In this document: piece after piece, positions 13,468 to 25,315 of the stretch
How positions within the stretch are numbered: the first letter of the stretch is position 1
Layout of the letters: each line of letters starts with the position of its first letter
Assembly: GCA_008711295.1 (NCBI GenBank)
Contig: VUYV01000004.1
Location: 2,639,129-2,703,128, forward strand
DNA: 64,000 nt
Direction of reading: 5' to 3'
From: Anarhynchus alexandrinus
Taxonomy: Eukaryota > Chordata > Aves > Charadriiformes > Charadriidae
Made by a program: the position numbers and the translations under genes
Notes under the pieces: generated by a model
Told to the model about the DNA's origin: nothing
The model's input: only the letters and a program-made list of their open reading frames with translations
The model's database searches: none

Positions 13468-14909
13468 CATTACAAGCAAAGGTTTAACAAATAATAGCCT
13501 AGAATCTATTTATTTCCATCTGCAAATTTATACATCTTGCTCTTCAAATTTGCATAATGAAAGTATATTAGAATCCAGATGCACATCAACTTAGATATGC
13601 ATTCACTCTATTGAAGGGATGAATTTTGATGTCTCAGTTACAGACCTGATCTACTGTTTTTGAAAGTCAATGAAAAGTCTTCCATCCATTAAGTGAACCC
13701 TGCCTTTTAGGGTTTTTCACTCTTTATCAAAAAAAATTCCACAATTCATTATTTGAAGACTTTTCTTCAGCAACCACTACTTTTCTAAAAGGTCTGAACA
13801 AACAATCTGTTGTCCAGTAGTGAAGAGAACAGCATACAAGAAGTCATTTCCAGTCCAAAACTAGTAAATGATCATAATTTCATGTTCCCCAAGAACAACA
13901 CTACATATTTTCAGACCTGCATTCATCTTAGCTCCAAGCAAGCAAGCCAGACTTTTGACTGCATCCTTGCACTTAGAAATAGGATCTGGTTTCTGAAGTC
14001 AAACACTTGCTATATCAAAAAGATATTAAATATTACAATGGAAGCTTAATTCTTACTTTGTCCCATAGTAGTGGAATATCAGCAGCAGTATTTTCAGATT
14101 ATTTCAGATTGCACTGTGTGCAAGAGCTCTTTGGATACAATGTCATGTATTTGTTCTTGTTGATGTTATAGGTTTGTTTCTTAATGCACCTTTACAAACT
14201 TTGTCAGCATGCAAGATCATGTCAGTATTTACTAATGCAATACATTTTTTTTTCTGTTGCCAGATGCATATGGAAGTTTTCTGTATTTCTTTAATACAAA
14301 TTCATAGAGGTAACAGTATGACACTAAATGCATTAGAGCTAAGCCTGTGGATGCAATTACATGCAGCGAATCAGACAGTGGGGTGTTGAGTGCATCAAAA
14401 TAATGCATCACAGTTGAGAAATAAACTGCAAACTTAGATGCTAACATGAATAAAAAATCTGGAATGTGGTAGCTATAGCTGGAAAGGAGGATCTGGAAAA
14501 GAAATCTGAAAGAAAAAATTCTTGTGCAACAATAAAAAAAAGGAAATTCCAAGGAAGAAAAAGAGAAAATCACAGATTAATAATGCTCATTCATTGAGGA
14601 GCAACTGGCTATCAGAACTCTACACGCTACCTTTGAACCCACTTGCATGTACCAAGGGTTTCCCAGGTGTTCAGGTTAAAAATACACACAGAATCTCTAA
14701 AGTCCAGATAACAGTAAGTCTAAACTGTTACCGTGGGTAGGTGGGAGGAGCATTAACTCTTTTCATCTAGCTCCTTTTCCCACATCTCCTTTTTCCTTTC
14801 CCTTCTCCATAAGAATGGTACACAACAGCCCTAAATCAATTTTCTTGGCCAAATCTTGAAAGTATAGGCAATGTCTGCATTAGACACTCATTTCTGCTTG
14901 TGGGTGATG

Positions 14910-14970
14910 GTCTGAACAGTGAATCCACTAGCCTGGAGTACACTCTCATACTCCAGGTTATGGTTCAGAC
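14910..14970. repeat. Nested inverted repeat, 61-nt stem-loop
   Basis: Outer arms GTCTGAAC (14910-14917) and GTTCAGAC (14963-14970) are perfect complements. Inside them CCTGGAGTA (14932-14940) and TACTCCAGG (14949-14957) are also perfect and leave an eight-base loop. The left internal bulge is 14 nt and the right one 5 nt. It is not a tRNA: the arm pattern is wrong and no A/B box set is evident. A 107-codon minus frame covers the area (14888-15211) but has no recognisable domain. Confidence 0.5.
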
Positions 14971-15519
14971 ATCTGGCACATCTATTTATGACTCCCTTCT
15001 GACCTTTCTTGAGTCCATTACCTTGTGATTTGCTAAACCCACAGTCTTTCACCCCAGAGACTACAGCAAGGGCCCACATGACCACAACAGGTCTGTGTGG
15101 CTGAACAAAAATCATCCTTGAACGTAATTTTGTTGCAGCGTGAGGATCATAGCATGGAAATTTTGTGAACCAGTGGTCAAAAAAAACTCTTGAAACCTCA
15201 GATTTTGACAATTTTAGTCTCTTTGCATTTTTCCAGTTATTATATGAAAGAATATTTTGTAACCCCCCTGGTAGTCATAAGCTTTGTAAATTTCCAGTCT
15301 TGGGACACAAGTCAGAAGTTGTTTCAGATACAGTATTTGACAAAGTAGTTCATATGTTTGCACAGCTTTTTGTAAAAATATTTTGCTAGCTGTTCCCTTT
15401 CAATTTGTCACCGTGTTACTTCAAAAATCCTATCCTTTTTGTATCTTTTTAGACTGTGGGGTAAGATGGAATAATATCACTACTCTGATTTTGTAACACA
15501 CTATGTATATTCTGCATGG

Positions 15520-16400
15520 ATGTAAAATATTACACTAATTATTGGAGAAGACGTTCCTTGTTTGAATACCCTCAGCCAGAAAATATTATTTTTTTCAACC
15601 GAGTAATGAATTTTAATATAATAAAACTGCATTTGCTCATAATTTTACTAATGGCTGGCGTTCCCGACATGACAGAAAACAACTGCATATGGACAAATAC
15701 AAGCAAGCCTCCAGTTGCTTAAAACAACTATCTCAGCTAGCATCAGAAAATGAATGAAGCTTTATAAAATAACATTCTTTATCTGCAGCTATACTACAGG
15801 GCCCTCTGCCGTGCGATTCATGGTAATAATGGAATAAACATATCAGGTCAGCAAAATTATCCTCCCATTAGTTCTAGCGGTGTAAGCTGCACAATTGACA
15901 TGTTAGGTTTTCACTATTGTTTAAAAACCTTTTTAGGAGCAAGTGGCAAGTGGGCATTATTTACCACTCACTCTGGGTTCCTAACAAGGTCAGACAGATC
16001 CCTTAACCTTGTCAGGTGGCAAAGCCATCTGGCTCGATTTTGGACTGATCTGATTTCTGTTTCATAAACTAAACTCCACAGTCCCTTGAAAGAGAGACAA
16101 TAGTCTTTTCAATGGCCTGAGCCCTTTCACCCTTTGTTTCTCTGTTTAAATAATATATGTCTCTTTGGTCTTTTGGCAAGAATGCTTGACCTTGTAAATG
16201 TGCCCATTCACAGTGCTCTGCAGTGCTGGAATGTGCTTTCATAATACTTGAAGGCTTCTTTATATTATCTAAGGCAAATGTTTGTTTATGAAAGTTGAAG
16301 TAAAACATTCACACGATCAAAAGAGAAATGAACAGGCACCTGGAATGCACAGTAAAAGGATCTCTCCTTAGAGGAAACTTCTTTCGTTTCAGCTACTGTT
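15520..16400. other. Candidate conserved non-coding stretch upstream of the gene
   Basis: Unique-looking sequence without long homopolymers or microsatellites. It includes an AACAAGGT / ACCTTGT inverted pair near 15984-16012 and a SOX/TCF-like CTTTGTTT at about 16133. Texture alone suggests possible constraint, and alignment across birds is needed to support it. No coding potential is seen. Confidence 0.25.
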
Positions 16401-16849
16401 CTGAGTCCAATTAGGACAGATGAAAACATTTGTCTCTGAAATTAGAAAAAGAACAGGAACTATGAAAAAAAATGGCAATTAATACCCTAAGAATTTGCTC
16501 TCTTTCTGTATTTGTGAACTGCTGATAAAATGCTGTCAATGGTTATATTAGTCCATTATACCAATTGCAGAAAGGACTCTTTTGACCTTTCGTTGTGCCC
16601 TGGGGTACAGTTCCACAGTACCACTGAGGCAGCTTAACAACTTGCTGTACCTGAAAGGGACAGACCTGTTTCTTCTTCCCTTCTTCTCCGCTTCTGCCTT
16701 CTCATCTGCCTGCTAACAGCTGTGTCTCCCTTACACTGGCTATAGTGCTTTATTTGAATCTTCACTGAACTGATTTAATTTGTCAGCCAAGCAGAGAAGT
16801 ATTTGTGTTTTCCTTATAATTTTTTTTTCTGCTGCTTATGTGACCTGAA

Positions 16850-17240
16850 ACATTTTAGCGGGGGGCCACTGAACACCAGCCTGAGTGGAAGGGAACCAGG
16901 GGGGACATGCAATGAGGAGGTAAAGAAAAGCAGTGAAGCTGGTACAGAAATATGGTGGGAAACAAAGCCGTGGGGTGTAAGACTCGTTGTTCTGCAAGAT
17001 GTGAGAAGACAGTGACTGCTGCAGCTGCAAGGAGGAGCCAACCCTTCTGCCTTCTTCCTACCACTCACCCAGCCTGAGCTTTCCTCCTGCTGTAGCAACA
17101 GCTATATGGCATAACCAAAGCAGGTGGCCAGTCTGGGGTCTTTTGCTGCACCTCCAGCAACCTGCAATCTGTTGCTAAAGGCAGTTGCCTGTTTTGTGGC
17201 TCTAGGCAGCTGCTCTGCTTAGAGCCAGCCATGTTCAGCA
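16850..17240. other. GC-richer segment of unknown origin, possible degraded transposon
   Basis: This roughly 390-bp stretch is clearly GC-richer than its flanks. It ends with a GGCAGTTGCCT / GGCAGCTGC pair (17181-17212) that recalls terminal sequence of some DNA transposons. I cannot name a family and see no clean terminal inverted repeats or target-site duplication. Overlapping short frames on both strands (up to 94 codons) look like by-products of composition. Confidence 0.25.
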
Positions 17241-20200
17241 GCTTCAGTGTGTGTCAGGATCTCACAGAGGAAAGTCTTAGTATTGTACACATTAACAACA
17301 TCTAATGCAGATAAACTAAAGACATACTTTGACTAAGCATCCTTTGCCTTAGATAATACAGTAATTCTGTAACTCTGAAATTCAGGGGATTGTCATAATC
17401 TTCCTGCTATGAAGGAACACCAGTTGCTGCAGACTTCATTAGTCTCCCCTGTATTCATACAGCTTGTATACAGCTGAGAAACTTTTTTCCCTATAGATAC
17501 CTCACCACCTACTACAATGTCCAGTGTAAACCTATGTTTTTTTCTTTTCTGCTTTAAAATATAGCTCCGATCACTGAGTCAGTGCACAAAAATTCTTCCT
17601 CTCTCTTTATAGTCCTCCACCCTTTTTTTCCACAGTTAGAGCCAGTTAAAAGTCTGACCTAGAAGTACTTAGCTACTATTGAGTCTGAACACCTTCTCAA
17701 TTTGAATTGCCATTAAGCTTCTTAATAAGGCACTGTAGGTAATATTAACTTCAGTCGGAATGTCTTAAAAGGTATAGGCACTTTTCACTATCATAAATTA
17801 AACTAAATAAAATTTACTTTCTCTCATATAGCTATTTTATGGGATTGGTGTTATTTATATCATGCAGCTATCTAAATGCTCAGGCTACATACTGATAGCT
17901 TAAGCAGTGGATTTTTTTTCTCTTCTGTTAATATCAAATAAATTCAATTTTTTCACTGAAATACAGTTCTGATGTTCCTACCACTTCAGATTCAATCTGC
18001 ATTAAATAAAACTTACTTCATAACATGACAGAATTGTGGTCTTGGAACAACGCATGTCCAGAATTTTGAAATTACTTTCTCTAGTGTTGACAATTGTTAA
18101 GGCTGAGAAATGAAACTGCAAGAAGATTAAAAGTAATCATGCTCTTTTCCTGCTGTTTGTTCATCTGAAATTTTTAACTAGCCCTAACTGCTATAGTACC
18201 TGCAAGCTTCACAACAGAATTCTGCAGTATCTGACAGGATGAGGAAAAGCTATTACTTCCTATAATGTAAAGAACTGTTTCACAGAGAAAGTAAAGTCCA
18301 GGTTCTTTTAGTTTGGTACCCAAATGGAACTGAGATGCTGAAATATATTTGAAACTTTCTTTTTATAAAAACCTTTCAAATGAACAGAACTTGGGTAGCT
18401 AAGAATGGTGGACAAAGCAATAAACCAACAAAATCAAAGTCTGGTTTGGTTTGCTCATCCAAGGAGTCAGCATAGGAAATTCAGCAGAACATGATGTTTA
18501 AATCATGGTCACCAATCAGAAGGAAAGAACACTGTAACCTTTTGTGAATTAAATGACAAATGTCCGCTAACTGGTACTATAGAAGACGGTGAACACCAGA
18601 CCTGCTACTGTCCTTGTAAGTCATGAGGTGGATTTTATAGATGTTTTGGAGAACGAGTTTGAGACTTCTACCTTCTAAGGAGAAAGAAAGAGGCATTAAA
18701 ATTTCTACTGACTGTTCTGCCAAGCAAAATATCCCACAGAACAGAACGAGGAAAGTCCTTCACAAAAGATATGGGCATGTTATTTGTAGACAGGTTACAA
18801 GTATGCAGTTGATTTTGCATCCTCTGGACGAAAGTTACTGTGTTTTGGACAAATGAGAACACTGATTGTGGATTTTGAAGTACAACACATGCCTTCTTAG
18901 CAGAAAATTACAGAGACGTCTAATTCCTACCCTTCTGATTGCAAGCTTTTGTGTCCAAGACTTATCAAATACAGTTTTGTATCCCGCCAAGGACAAACAC
19001 AGTATGTCAACTTGTAGGTGCTAATGCAATATAATGATATAATAATAGACAACTACTAGAATAATATATAATAACATATAATAAAAATAATTATAGATAC
19101 TCTAAAATAGATAAAATACTATAAAAATAACAATAAAATAAACTTTTAATAATAGAAATATTTCTATTGTATTGACAATAAAATCAAAGTATTCTACTAT
19201 GCTGTCATATGTAGTTTTAAATGAAACCTCAAAATTAGGAAAGAGTAGCAAAAGCTTTCACATGTTCAATGCTCCTAGAAGCAGCTGCAGCAAGGGATTC
19301 AGATTAATGCAGTTGACTACTGATTCAATTAAATGTTAGATTTACAAATTAAATTAGCTATTAAGAGCCAGGAAATTATCTTTTTTGGTTATTTTTAATG
19401 AAATATTTTTTCAGTTATTATGAACCTAGGAAGTCATTGACAAAGAAGTTTCGATATACTATCTTGTGTCTGCTTCAAAGTAAGGCAGGAGAAATAGTTG
19501 TATATTGTTACAAGATAATTTCCCTCAAAATAGAGTTTCTTAATTTATTTGGTTAAAAGGTGGCTAATATCCTGATGAATGAGGGCTTATAAAATTTCTG
19601 AAAATGCTACTGTTGTAATTTCAGATGTTGTCAATACAGATCTTCTCTACATTTTTAATACTACTAATCTCTTCCCCTAATGGTGTCTGTGGTAAGGAGT
19701 TCCACAGACATTGCCCCTATTCATAAGGGCAATTTTAAAATTGCTGTCTTGCAATTGTATTGAATATCTCTTTGGCCTTGCATTAATTAAAAAATTAATG
19801 AAATTCTTGATTTACCTTTACTTTAGTGTTCATTATGTGTACCATTTAATCATCTCTACTGCAAACTATAATTTAACTGTTAACTGTTCTTATCCTGTAG
19901 CTACTTCTGTTGGTGATGTAGGCTAAATGTAAGGTTGTCTCAATGAGCAGTTTTAATTTAGGTTAATACATGTTGTTTGAACACAGATATGGAAATTTGG
20001 ACAATTCCTACTTCATGAACTGGGGGGCAGCAAGGAAGGGGGAACAACACTCCTGATATTATATAAAACATTATGTCAGCCTTAAGTCTAGATTTTTAAG
20101 CAGACAGTAAAATCACGGAAGCTTTAAAAAGCTCATCCATGAGTCTTTAGAAAGCTGCTTTTTGGGTTAGCAGACAAAAATTACTTCATGTACAATCTAT

Positions 20201-21182
20201 TTCTGGCATTAAATGTGTGAGCCATAGTTCAATGGCAAGACAATTCTCAGGCTTAAAAGCCAGATTTCCAACTTGGTACTACAGACAAAAGTCCTCATGT
20301 TCTGACAGTGTGATTTATCTTTGACATTCAAGGCTTAAACAACGTCTGCTTCACACGTTGGCCCTATTAAACTATCAATTAGAAGTCTTACAATTTGCTG
20401 AATGGATGCAGCCGAGAACATCAAAGATCAGCCATAGAACTAGAAGTTCAATCTATTTCTCTTTGGACATCTTTAAGTTTCTTTTCTAGTAACTTCTGTT
20501 GGCAAAGATGTTCAAAAAAGCAGTGAGCACTGACAGAAGAGTTACGTGGAGGCCTTTCTGCCTTGATCTGCTCACTCTAAACAAAACACATCACTTCAGG
20601 AAATTGAGCTGCTTTTCGTAACCACAAAGTGTGATGTATCTGCTGCTAAGGAGGGAAGTGCAGAGAGACTTACACACTCCCTTATGAGTTTCTGTTGATC
20701 TCAGGGGATGTTATGAAGTGTATGTCCTAACTCTCTGGATGTCAGAGACTGCCTAACTGTGGTCTTCAGACCACAAATATTTAATGAGAGCATAATAAAC
20801 AGTCTGTGGCTCATCTGTAGAGTCATATTGCCTTTCATTTTTAATTAAAAGTCTCATTACAGTGACAGTGATGGTGGTTTCTGCAAGAAAAGTTCAGGGC
20901 TGATTGTAGTCCATTGATGCAATGACCTGCTTCTCTAAAGCTTCTTGGGTTCAGTTCTACCCTCACTTGAACCTCCTACCATCAATGCCAGTGATTTCTA
21001 TGGGATTGGTGACACTTGCAAATCAAAATATAGCCAGGTTCCTTCTGTTTCTGCCCTGGTGTTCATGTAAATGAGTCTGGAGACATATTTACTGAGAGCT
21101 CAGTGTGGAGAGTTATCACTCTTTTCTTTTTCTTCTTCTTATTAAAGTAACCTGGTGAATTTCAGGTTCACATAAATAATGA
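17241..21182. other. Intergenic DNA, no supported gene
   Basis: AT-rich unique sequence with only short frames. The only structure I see is the AT-rich low-complexity patch at 19028-19165. Confidence 0.65.
19028..19165. repeat. AT-rich low-complexity patch (ATAATA-type)
   Basis: Almost entirely A and T, with degenerate repeats of ATAATA and ATAAAA units. It is simple or low-complexity sequence with no gene content. Confidence 0.8.
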
Positions 21183-21246
21183 GATAGAATCATAGAGTAG
21201 TTGAGATTGAAAGATACCTCTGGAGGGCATCTAACACAAGCCCCTG
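21183..21246 (-). mobile_element. CR1 LINE 3'-end fragment
   Basis: The + strand reads as the reverse complement of the CR1 3' end. It has AGAATCATAGAGTAG, from the octamer repeat typical of CR1 tails, followed by a degenerate version of the conserved GGTTGGAAGGGACCTCTGGAG block (here GATACCTCTGGAGGGCATCTAA), then CCCCTGAG. CR1 is the dominant LINE of birds, and 5'-truncated copies such as this are the usual form. No CR1 reading frame is present. Similarity fades after about 21250. This is one of the best clues that the window is avian. Confidence 0.8.
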
Positions 21247-22309
21247 AGACATGAGAGTCATATCTGTGGTGATTTCAGTGTTTCCGCAGAGAACTGGAAT
21301 GCCCTGGTAGGAGAACTTAGTAGCCTGTTTCATGCCTACTAATTAATTAATGTATAATTAAAAGGCTGAATAGTGAACACTGTACAGTGAAGTTAATTTT
21401 GAAAATTTTTCATTTTCTGGAGACAGTCATAAGTTACGGCTTAGTTCCACAAATTTTCATTTTATGATATGATTTAGGCACTATATTTTATGATGAGGAA
21501 GTTCTTGAAAGTAAATACACAAATCAAAATATAGAAGAAAGTCTGTGGGATCTTCAGAAGTGCCAAGAGGCTGTAACAGTTTCTGCAGCACATACACATG
21601 TTCCTCAAAATCTGTTTAGATGTCTATCTTAATCCATTAGATGCCTTAACTGTTTTTTTGATACTTCCCTAGTCCTGTTTGTTGTTGGTTTTAAGTCCTA
21701 ACACAGGCAAGAGTCAGCATTCTTATTATTAAAAAGACAGCTGTATCTAAAATGTCACAACAAATCTATTTGTTGTCAGTTTCCTTCATTTGATTGGAAA
21801 AAAACCAAAACAGGCAGAAGTAGCATCTAAAAGTTCCTACTCCTTGCTAGATTATTATTAATTTTTAACTAGGAGTATTTAATTGCATCTTCACCAATTT
21901 ACAACAGTTATTGGCCACAGTAATCAAACAGCTCCTAAAGCAATTTGAAGTATTATACTCTTGTAAGACTGTATTTGTTTTGCAATGTTTTCTTTATAAA
22001 TAATATGCATTAGGTTGGAACATTATCCTCATTAGCCTAGGGCACTGTTGAAAAGCAGTAGTTATATGAAAGATTGAATTTCAGCATTTCAGGTCCTATT
22101 ATGCTAGGTAATTAAATGAGAACCTCTGCTAATTGTACTGCATCAAAGACTGACAATAGCTAGGAAGAAACGGCATGTTCCATTCATTAAGCAAGGATAA
22201 TATGCTTGTTATGACCAAATAATCCATCATGATCAGAGAACGATCCGAATATTGTTTATCTGCATGCCACATTAATGAGACTTCGCGCTTTCATATTGCT
22301 CTTGAGTAC
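21247..22309. other. Intergenic DNA, no feature seen
   Basis: AT-rich sequence between the CR1 fragment and the GC-rich patch. I see no gene or repeat that I can support. Confidence 0.6.
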
Positions 22310-22495
22310 CAGATGCATCGGGAAAACCAGCAAGCCCACCTCCTGCCGCCGCTGTCCCCCCGGCTGAGGCACGAGGGGGCACTGCGCGCACTGCAAAAGC
22401 CACCACTCGCCTGCGGCAAAGCCAACGCCAAACGGGAAAACTCCCCGCCACTCACGACCTGCCAACAAAGCGCGCTCGGCAGAACTTTGAGCTGA
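22310..22495. promoter_or_regulatory. Isolated GC-rich, CpG-containing patch
   Basis: About 185 bp with high GC and many CpG dinucleotides (for example GCCGCCGC, CACTGCGCGCAC, AAAGCGCGCTCGG), in an otherwise AT-rich, CpG-poor region some 7 kb upstream of the main CpG island. The bases just before it (22229-22310) carry further CpGs and a TTAATGAG homeodomain-type site. It could be an alternative promoter, a CpG-rich enhancer or a small GC-rich insertion. Short frames cross it on both strands (88 codons on +, 70 on -), but neither shows a domain, so I do not call a gene. Confidence 0.4.
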
Positions 22496-23493
22496 AATCC
22501 ACCTTAAAAGAGATTTCTCTTAGCTCCGGGTCTGATGCTGTCACCTCAGTTAGGATTGTCCGAGAAAACGGTATTAATATGACCACTCACATGCAGTCAC
22601 AACAGATCTGGTACGCTGAATACAACTTTAGAGTCTAATAATTGTTACCACGTGTTTAAAGTAATGGTTGAACTCAAGCTAAGTGTCAAGGGGTTCGACT
22701 GGATTAGCAATTTATCCTGGGCACAGTGCTTTGAAGTAGCTATCCTCTTTCAGAATGCAACCTGCAACAGATGTGTCTTGAGTATTTCAAAGACTTAACT
22801 TCAAGCAAATCAAAATATGCAGTAGTAAAGTGACAAAAACCTTTGAAATGTATTGTATCTGACAGAATTTTTGTTTCTTAAGTTAGTAGGTACATATTAA
22901 GACAACTAATTCACCTTGCAGAAAACATACTAGAGTGATTCATGGTATAGATATTTAAAGCTCATCAAGACCTCTTGGTTTATTTTACTTTATGCATACA
23001 AATATAAGAGAAGGAATAAGTGGGATGAGAAATACTTGTGGATTAATTGTTCCAAACATTACTCATATATGTAAATGCTACAATATATACACATGAAAAA
23101 TGCTATAGAAGACATGGGCATCATTGGTTTATAGACTTCTATTGCAATAGAATCTAGAGATCATAGATAGTCCATCATGGTCCTTCCCAAGAGTATGTAG
23201 TCTCAGGTTATAATACTTGGATAAAACAAAGAAACAAACAGAAGAAACATTACAGATGAAAAAATACTGCCAGGGACTTCAGTAAGTGTTTGCTATATGA
23301 AAACAAATACTTAGTCTTGGCTCTGTTCAAATTCTGCTCACATTTGCTTTCCAGAAATGATGAAGTTGTATTTGCGTTTTATGTCTCTGGAAGCTAATAG
23401 TCCCAAATGTTACTGGTAATTCGAATATTTACTACAAGTATGGACATCTTGAAAATCTGACCATTGTAATATAGCCATCACAGTTTTGGAATT

Positions 23494-23518
23494 AAAAAAA
23501 AAAAAAAAAAAAAAAAAA
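23494..23518 (+). repeat. Poly(A) run of 25 bases
   Basis: An uninterrupted A run. It could be a retrotransposed tail, but I see no recognisable processed gene sequence just upstream, so I record it as a homopolymer. Confidence 0.85.
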
Positions 23519-23744
23519 GGAACATGGTATCATTATTTATGTATAAAAACACTGGTATGTGGCCTTAGAATAGATATCACATTTGTGGACACTCAAAAAC
23601 ATAGATGGGTTCAAAAACAAGTGCAGAAATTGAGGGGAGAGAAATCCGTGAAAGACAAAGATAGAATTGTTGGCTCAGGAATTCTCTGAGCTTCAAATCT
23701 TCAGAGCCTGGAAAAGGACTACTACTGCACACTTGCCTTCTTGT

Positions 23745-23832
23745 AGTCTTCCCAAGGCATCCAGTTTTGGCCACTGTCAGAAACAAGCTAGGTCAACCTT
23801 TGGTCTGACTCAGTACAGCTAGTATTATTACA
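23745..23832 (+). mobile_element. Old L3/CR1-like LINE 3' tail
   Basis: TTGGCCACTGTCAGAAACA is followed by CTAGGTCAACCTTTGGTCTG and ACTCAGTACAGCTA. This closely follows the conserved 3' tail of old CR1/L3-type LINEs, whose usual form is TGGCCACTGTCAGAGACAGG, then a stretch reading GGACCTTTGGTCTGACCCAG. The match includes several substitutions and one short deletion, as expected of an ancient copy. Only the tail is visible. Family assignment is from memory of the consensus. Confidence 0.7.
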
Positions 23833-25227
23833 GAGATTCTTAGCACGTTGAGGAAAAAAAGATCAGATTCTTCAAAAATTTCATTTATTGGAAATTTTGG
23901 GAAAACTTTTGCATGAACATAGAGTAACTTTTTTTATGTAAGTGCAGAAAATTAAACTTTCATCTAGGTAATGGCATGACTTTTCTAAAACTGATGTGTC
24001 AGGTGAAGCCTTTGCAACCAGAAATTAAAATGTGGAAAAGATTCACACATCCCTATATGCTTTTTATCAAATGTCCCACTTAAAATGATACGCCCTTGTA
24101 GTTACTTTCCTGGACCTGTTTCCATGAAGCTTCTCATTGATAAGTTTGGCAAAGGGAGGAGTCAGAGGAAAGATACTTACCTTATTTTACTAAACTATCT
24201 GTGAATAAAACCAGACAATAAATACTGAAAACCATGTTAACCACATGACATTTTGTCTCCATTGTTACCAAAATTTACCTCATTTCAGTAGCAGTGACGG
24301 AAGGCCACGTATTTAAATCCTTTGGTACCAGCAATTTGAATATCTACTGTTTTTTTGTATACTCAGTTGTATTTTGAGGAGTGGTCTTCTGGTCAAAAAA
24401 GCCATATCTTCAGATCTAAAACTGAAGGGTACACAGCCATGGCACCCCAAATTTTTGATCCATGCAACAGATACATATTGTGTACATTGTTTACAGTCAT
24501 GAGTATAATGCCTAGGAAAGATTACTGTGACTAGGTGAGCTGGTTCTTTTTGCAAACAATGGTATCTTGTGATCCTAAATCCCTGTGAAAAATATTTGTC
24601 AGCTGAAAAGATGGCAATGCCAGGCGCTATGGTAGAAAAATACATTTCAGATGTACTGAATATAAACCCATGCCATGCTGTCTGCATCCAGCACAAATGA
24701 ATAACTGTAAGAGATACAAGTTATACCTCTATTTCAAGGATAAATGCTGACACTGAAGTATAATAAAATCGCTTTAAATGGCAATACTTCTAACTGCTAA
24801 ACAAAGCATAGAAGACAGAAGAGAGATGATAATGCACCCAGGTACAAGGATGGGATAAAACTGAATGCTGAACATTTTTTCACTCTATTCCTTTATGTGA
24901 CTTCAGATCTCTGGCAGAATTTGGGGTGCATCACTCTCCCTTTCCTTCCGTTGGAATCACGTTTACATGGGACAATACAGAATGCAACTTCAGTATGAAC
25001 ACTTGCAGTGAACTGGCCATGATCACATTCCAAGGATTTAAAACTCTGTATTTAAAGAAAACAAGTTAAGAAAAGTATAATTCTGAATAATCACAAATAA
25101 GTGAGCAGAGAGGCATACATTAAATGAGAAAGCTATTTATTCGCCTAGTCCTATTAATTTTAAAGTATGGTAGAATATATATGCAGCTTTTTTCCTTTAT
25201 GTGTCCATGTACTGTATGAAATTATTT

Positions 25228-25315
25228 GGTGTCATTATCCCATTATACATATAAGGACATTGAGAGATAGAGTAGGTAACTTGTTTAAGGTCACACTGAA
25301 AGACAGAGTCATTTG
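25228..25315 (+). mobile_element. MIR-type SINE fragment
   Basis: The segment aligns by eye with the second half of the MIR consensus: TTATCCCATTATACATATAA (consensus TTATCCCCATTTTACAGATG), then TTGAGAGATAGAGTAGGTAA, then CTTGTTTAAGGTCACACTGA (consensus CTTGCCCAAGGTCACACAGC), then AAGACAGAGTC. The spacing is conserved. MIR copies are old and shared by amniotes, so this says little about the species but explains the sequence. Confidence 0.8.

Larger units (their letters stand above)
7769..14900. other. Intergenic DNA, no supported gene
   Basis: AT-rich unique sequence without a supported gene. The longest frame is 142 codons on the minus strand at 12843-13271. It has no recognisable domain, no upstream promoter that I can see, and a composition like the surrounding DNA, so I treat it as a chance ORF. 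A 13-base T run lies at 12233-12245. A 17-bp odd palindrome lies at 8461-8477 and an inverted repeat around a TATAAAAG lies at 13429-13467. Confidence 0.65.

Noticed and set aside
14910..14970. Considered as a tRNA or tRNA-derived SINE
   Set aside because: The stems do not form a cloverleaf, and no A-box and B-box pair is present in the right spacing.
23494..23518. Poly(A) run as the tail of a processed pseudogene
   Set aside because: No gene-like sequence or target-site duplication is recognisable upstream of the run.
24313..24696. 127-codon minus-strand frame
   Set aside because: Cysteine- and histidine-containing, but without zinc-finger or other spacing patterns. Treated as a chance frame.
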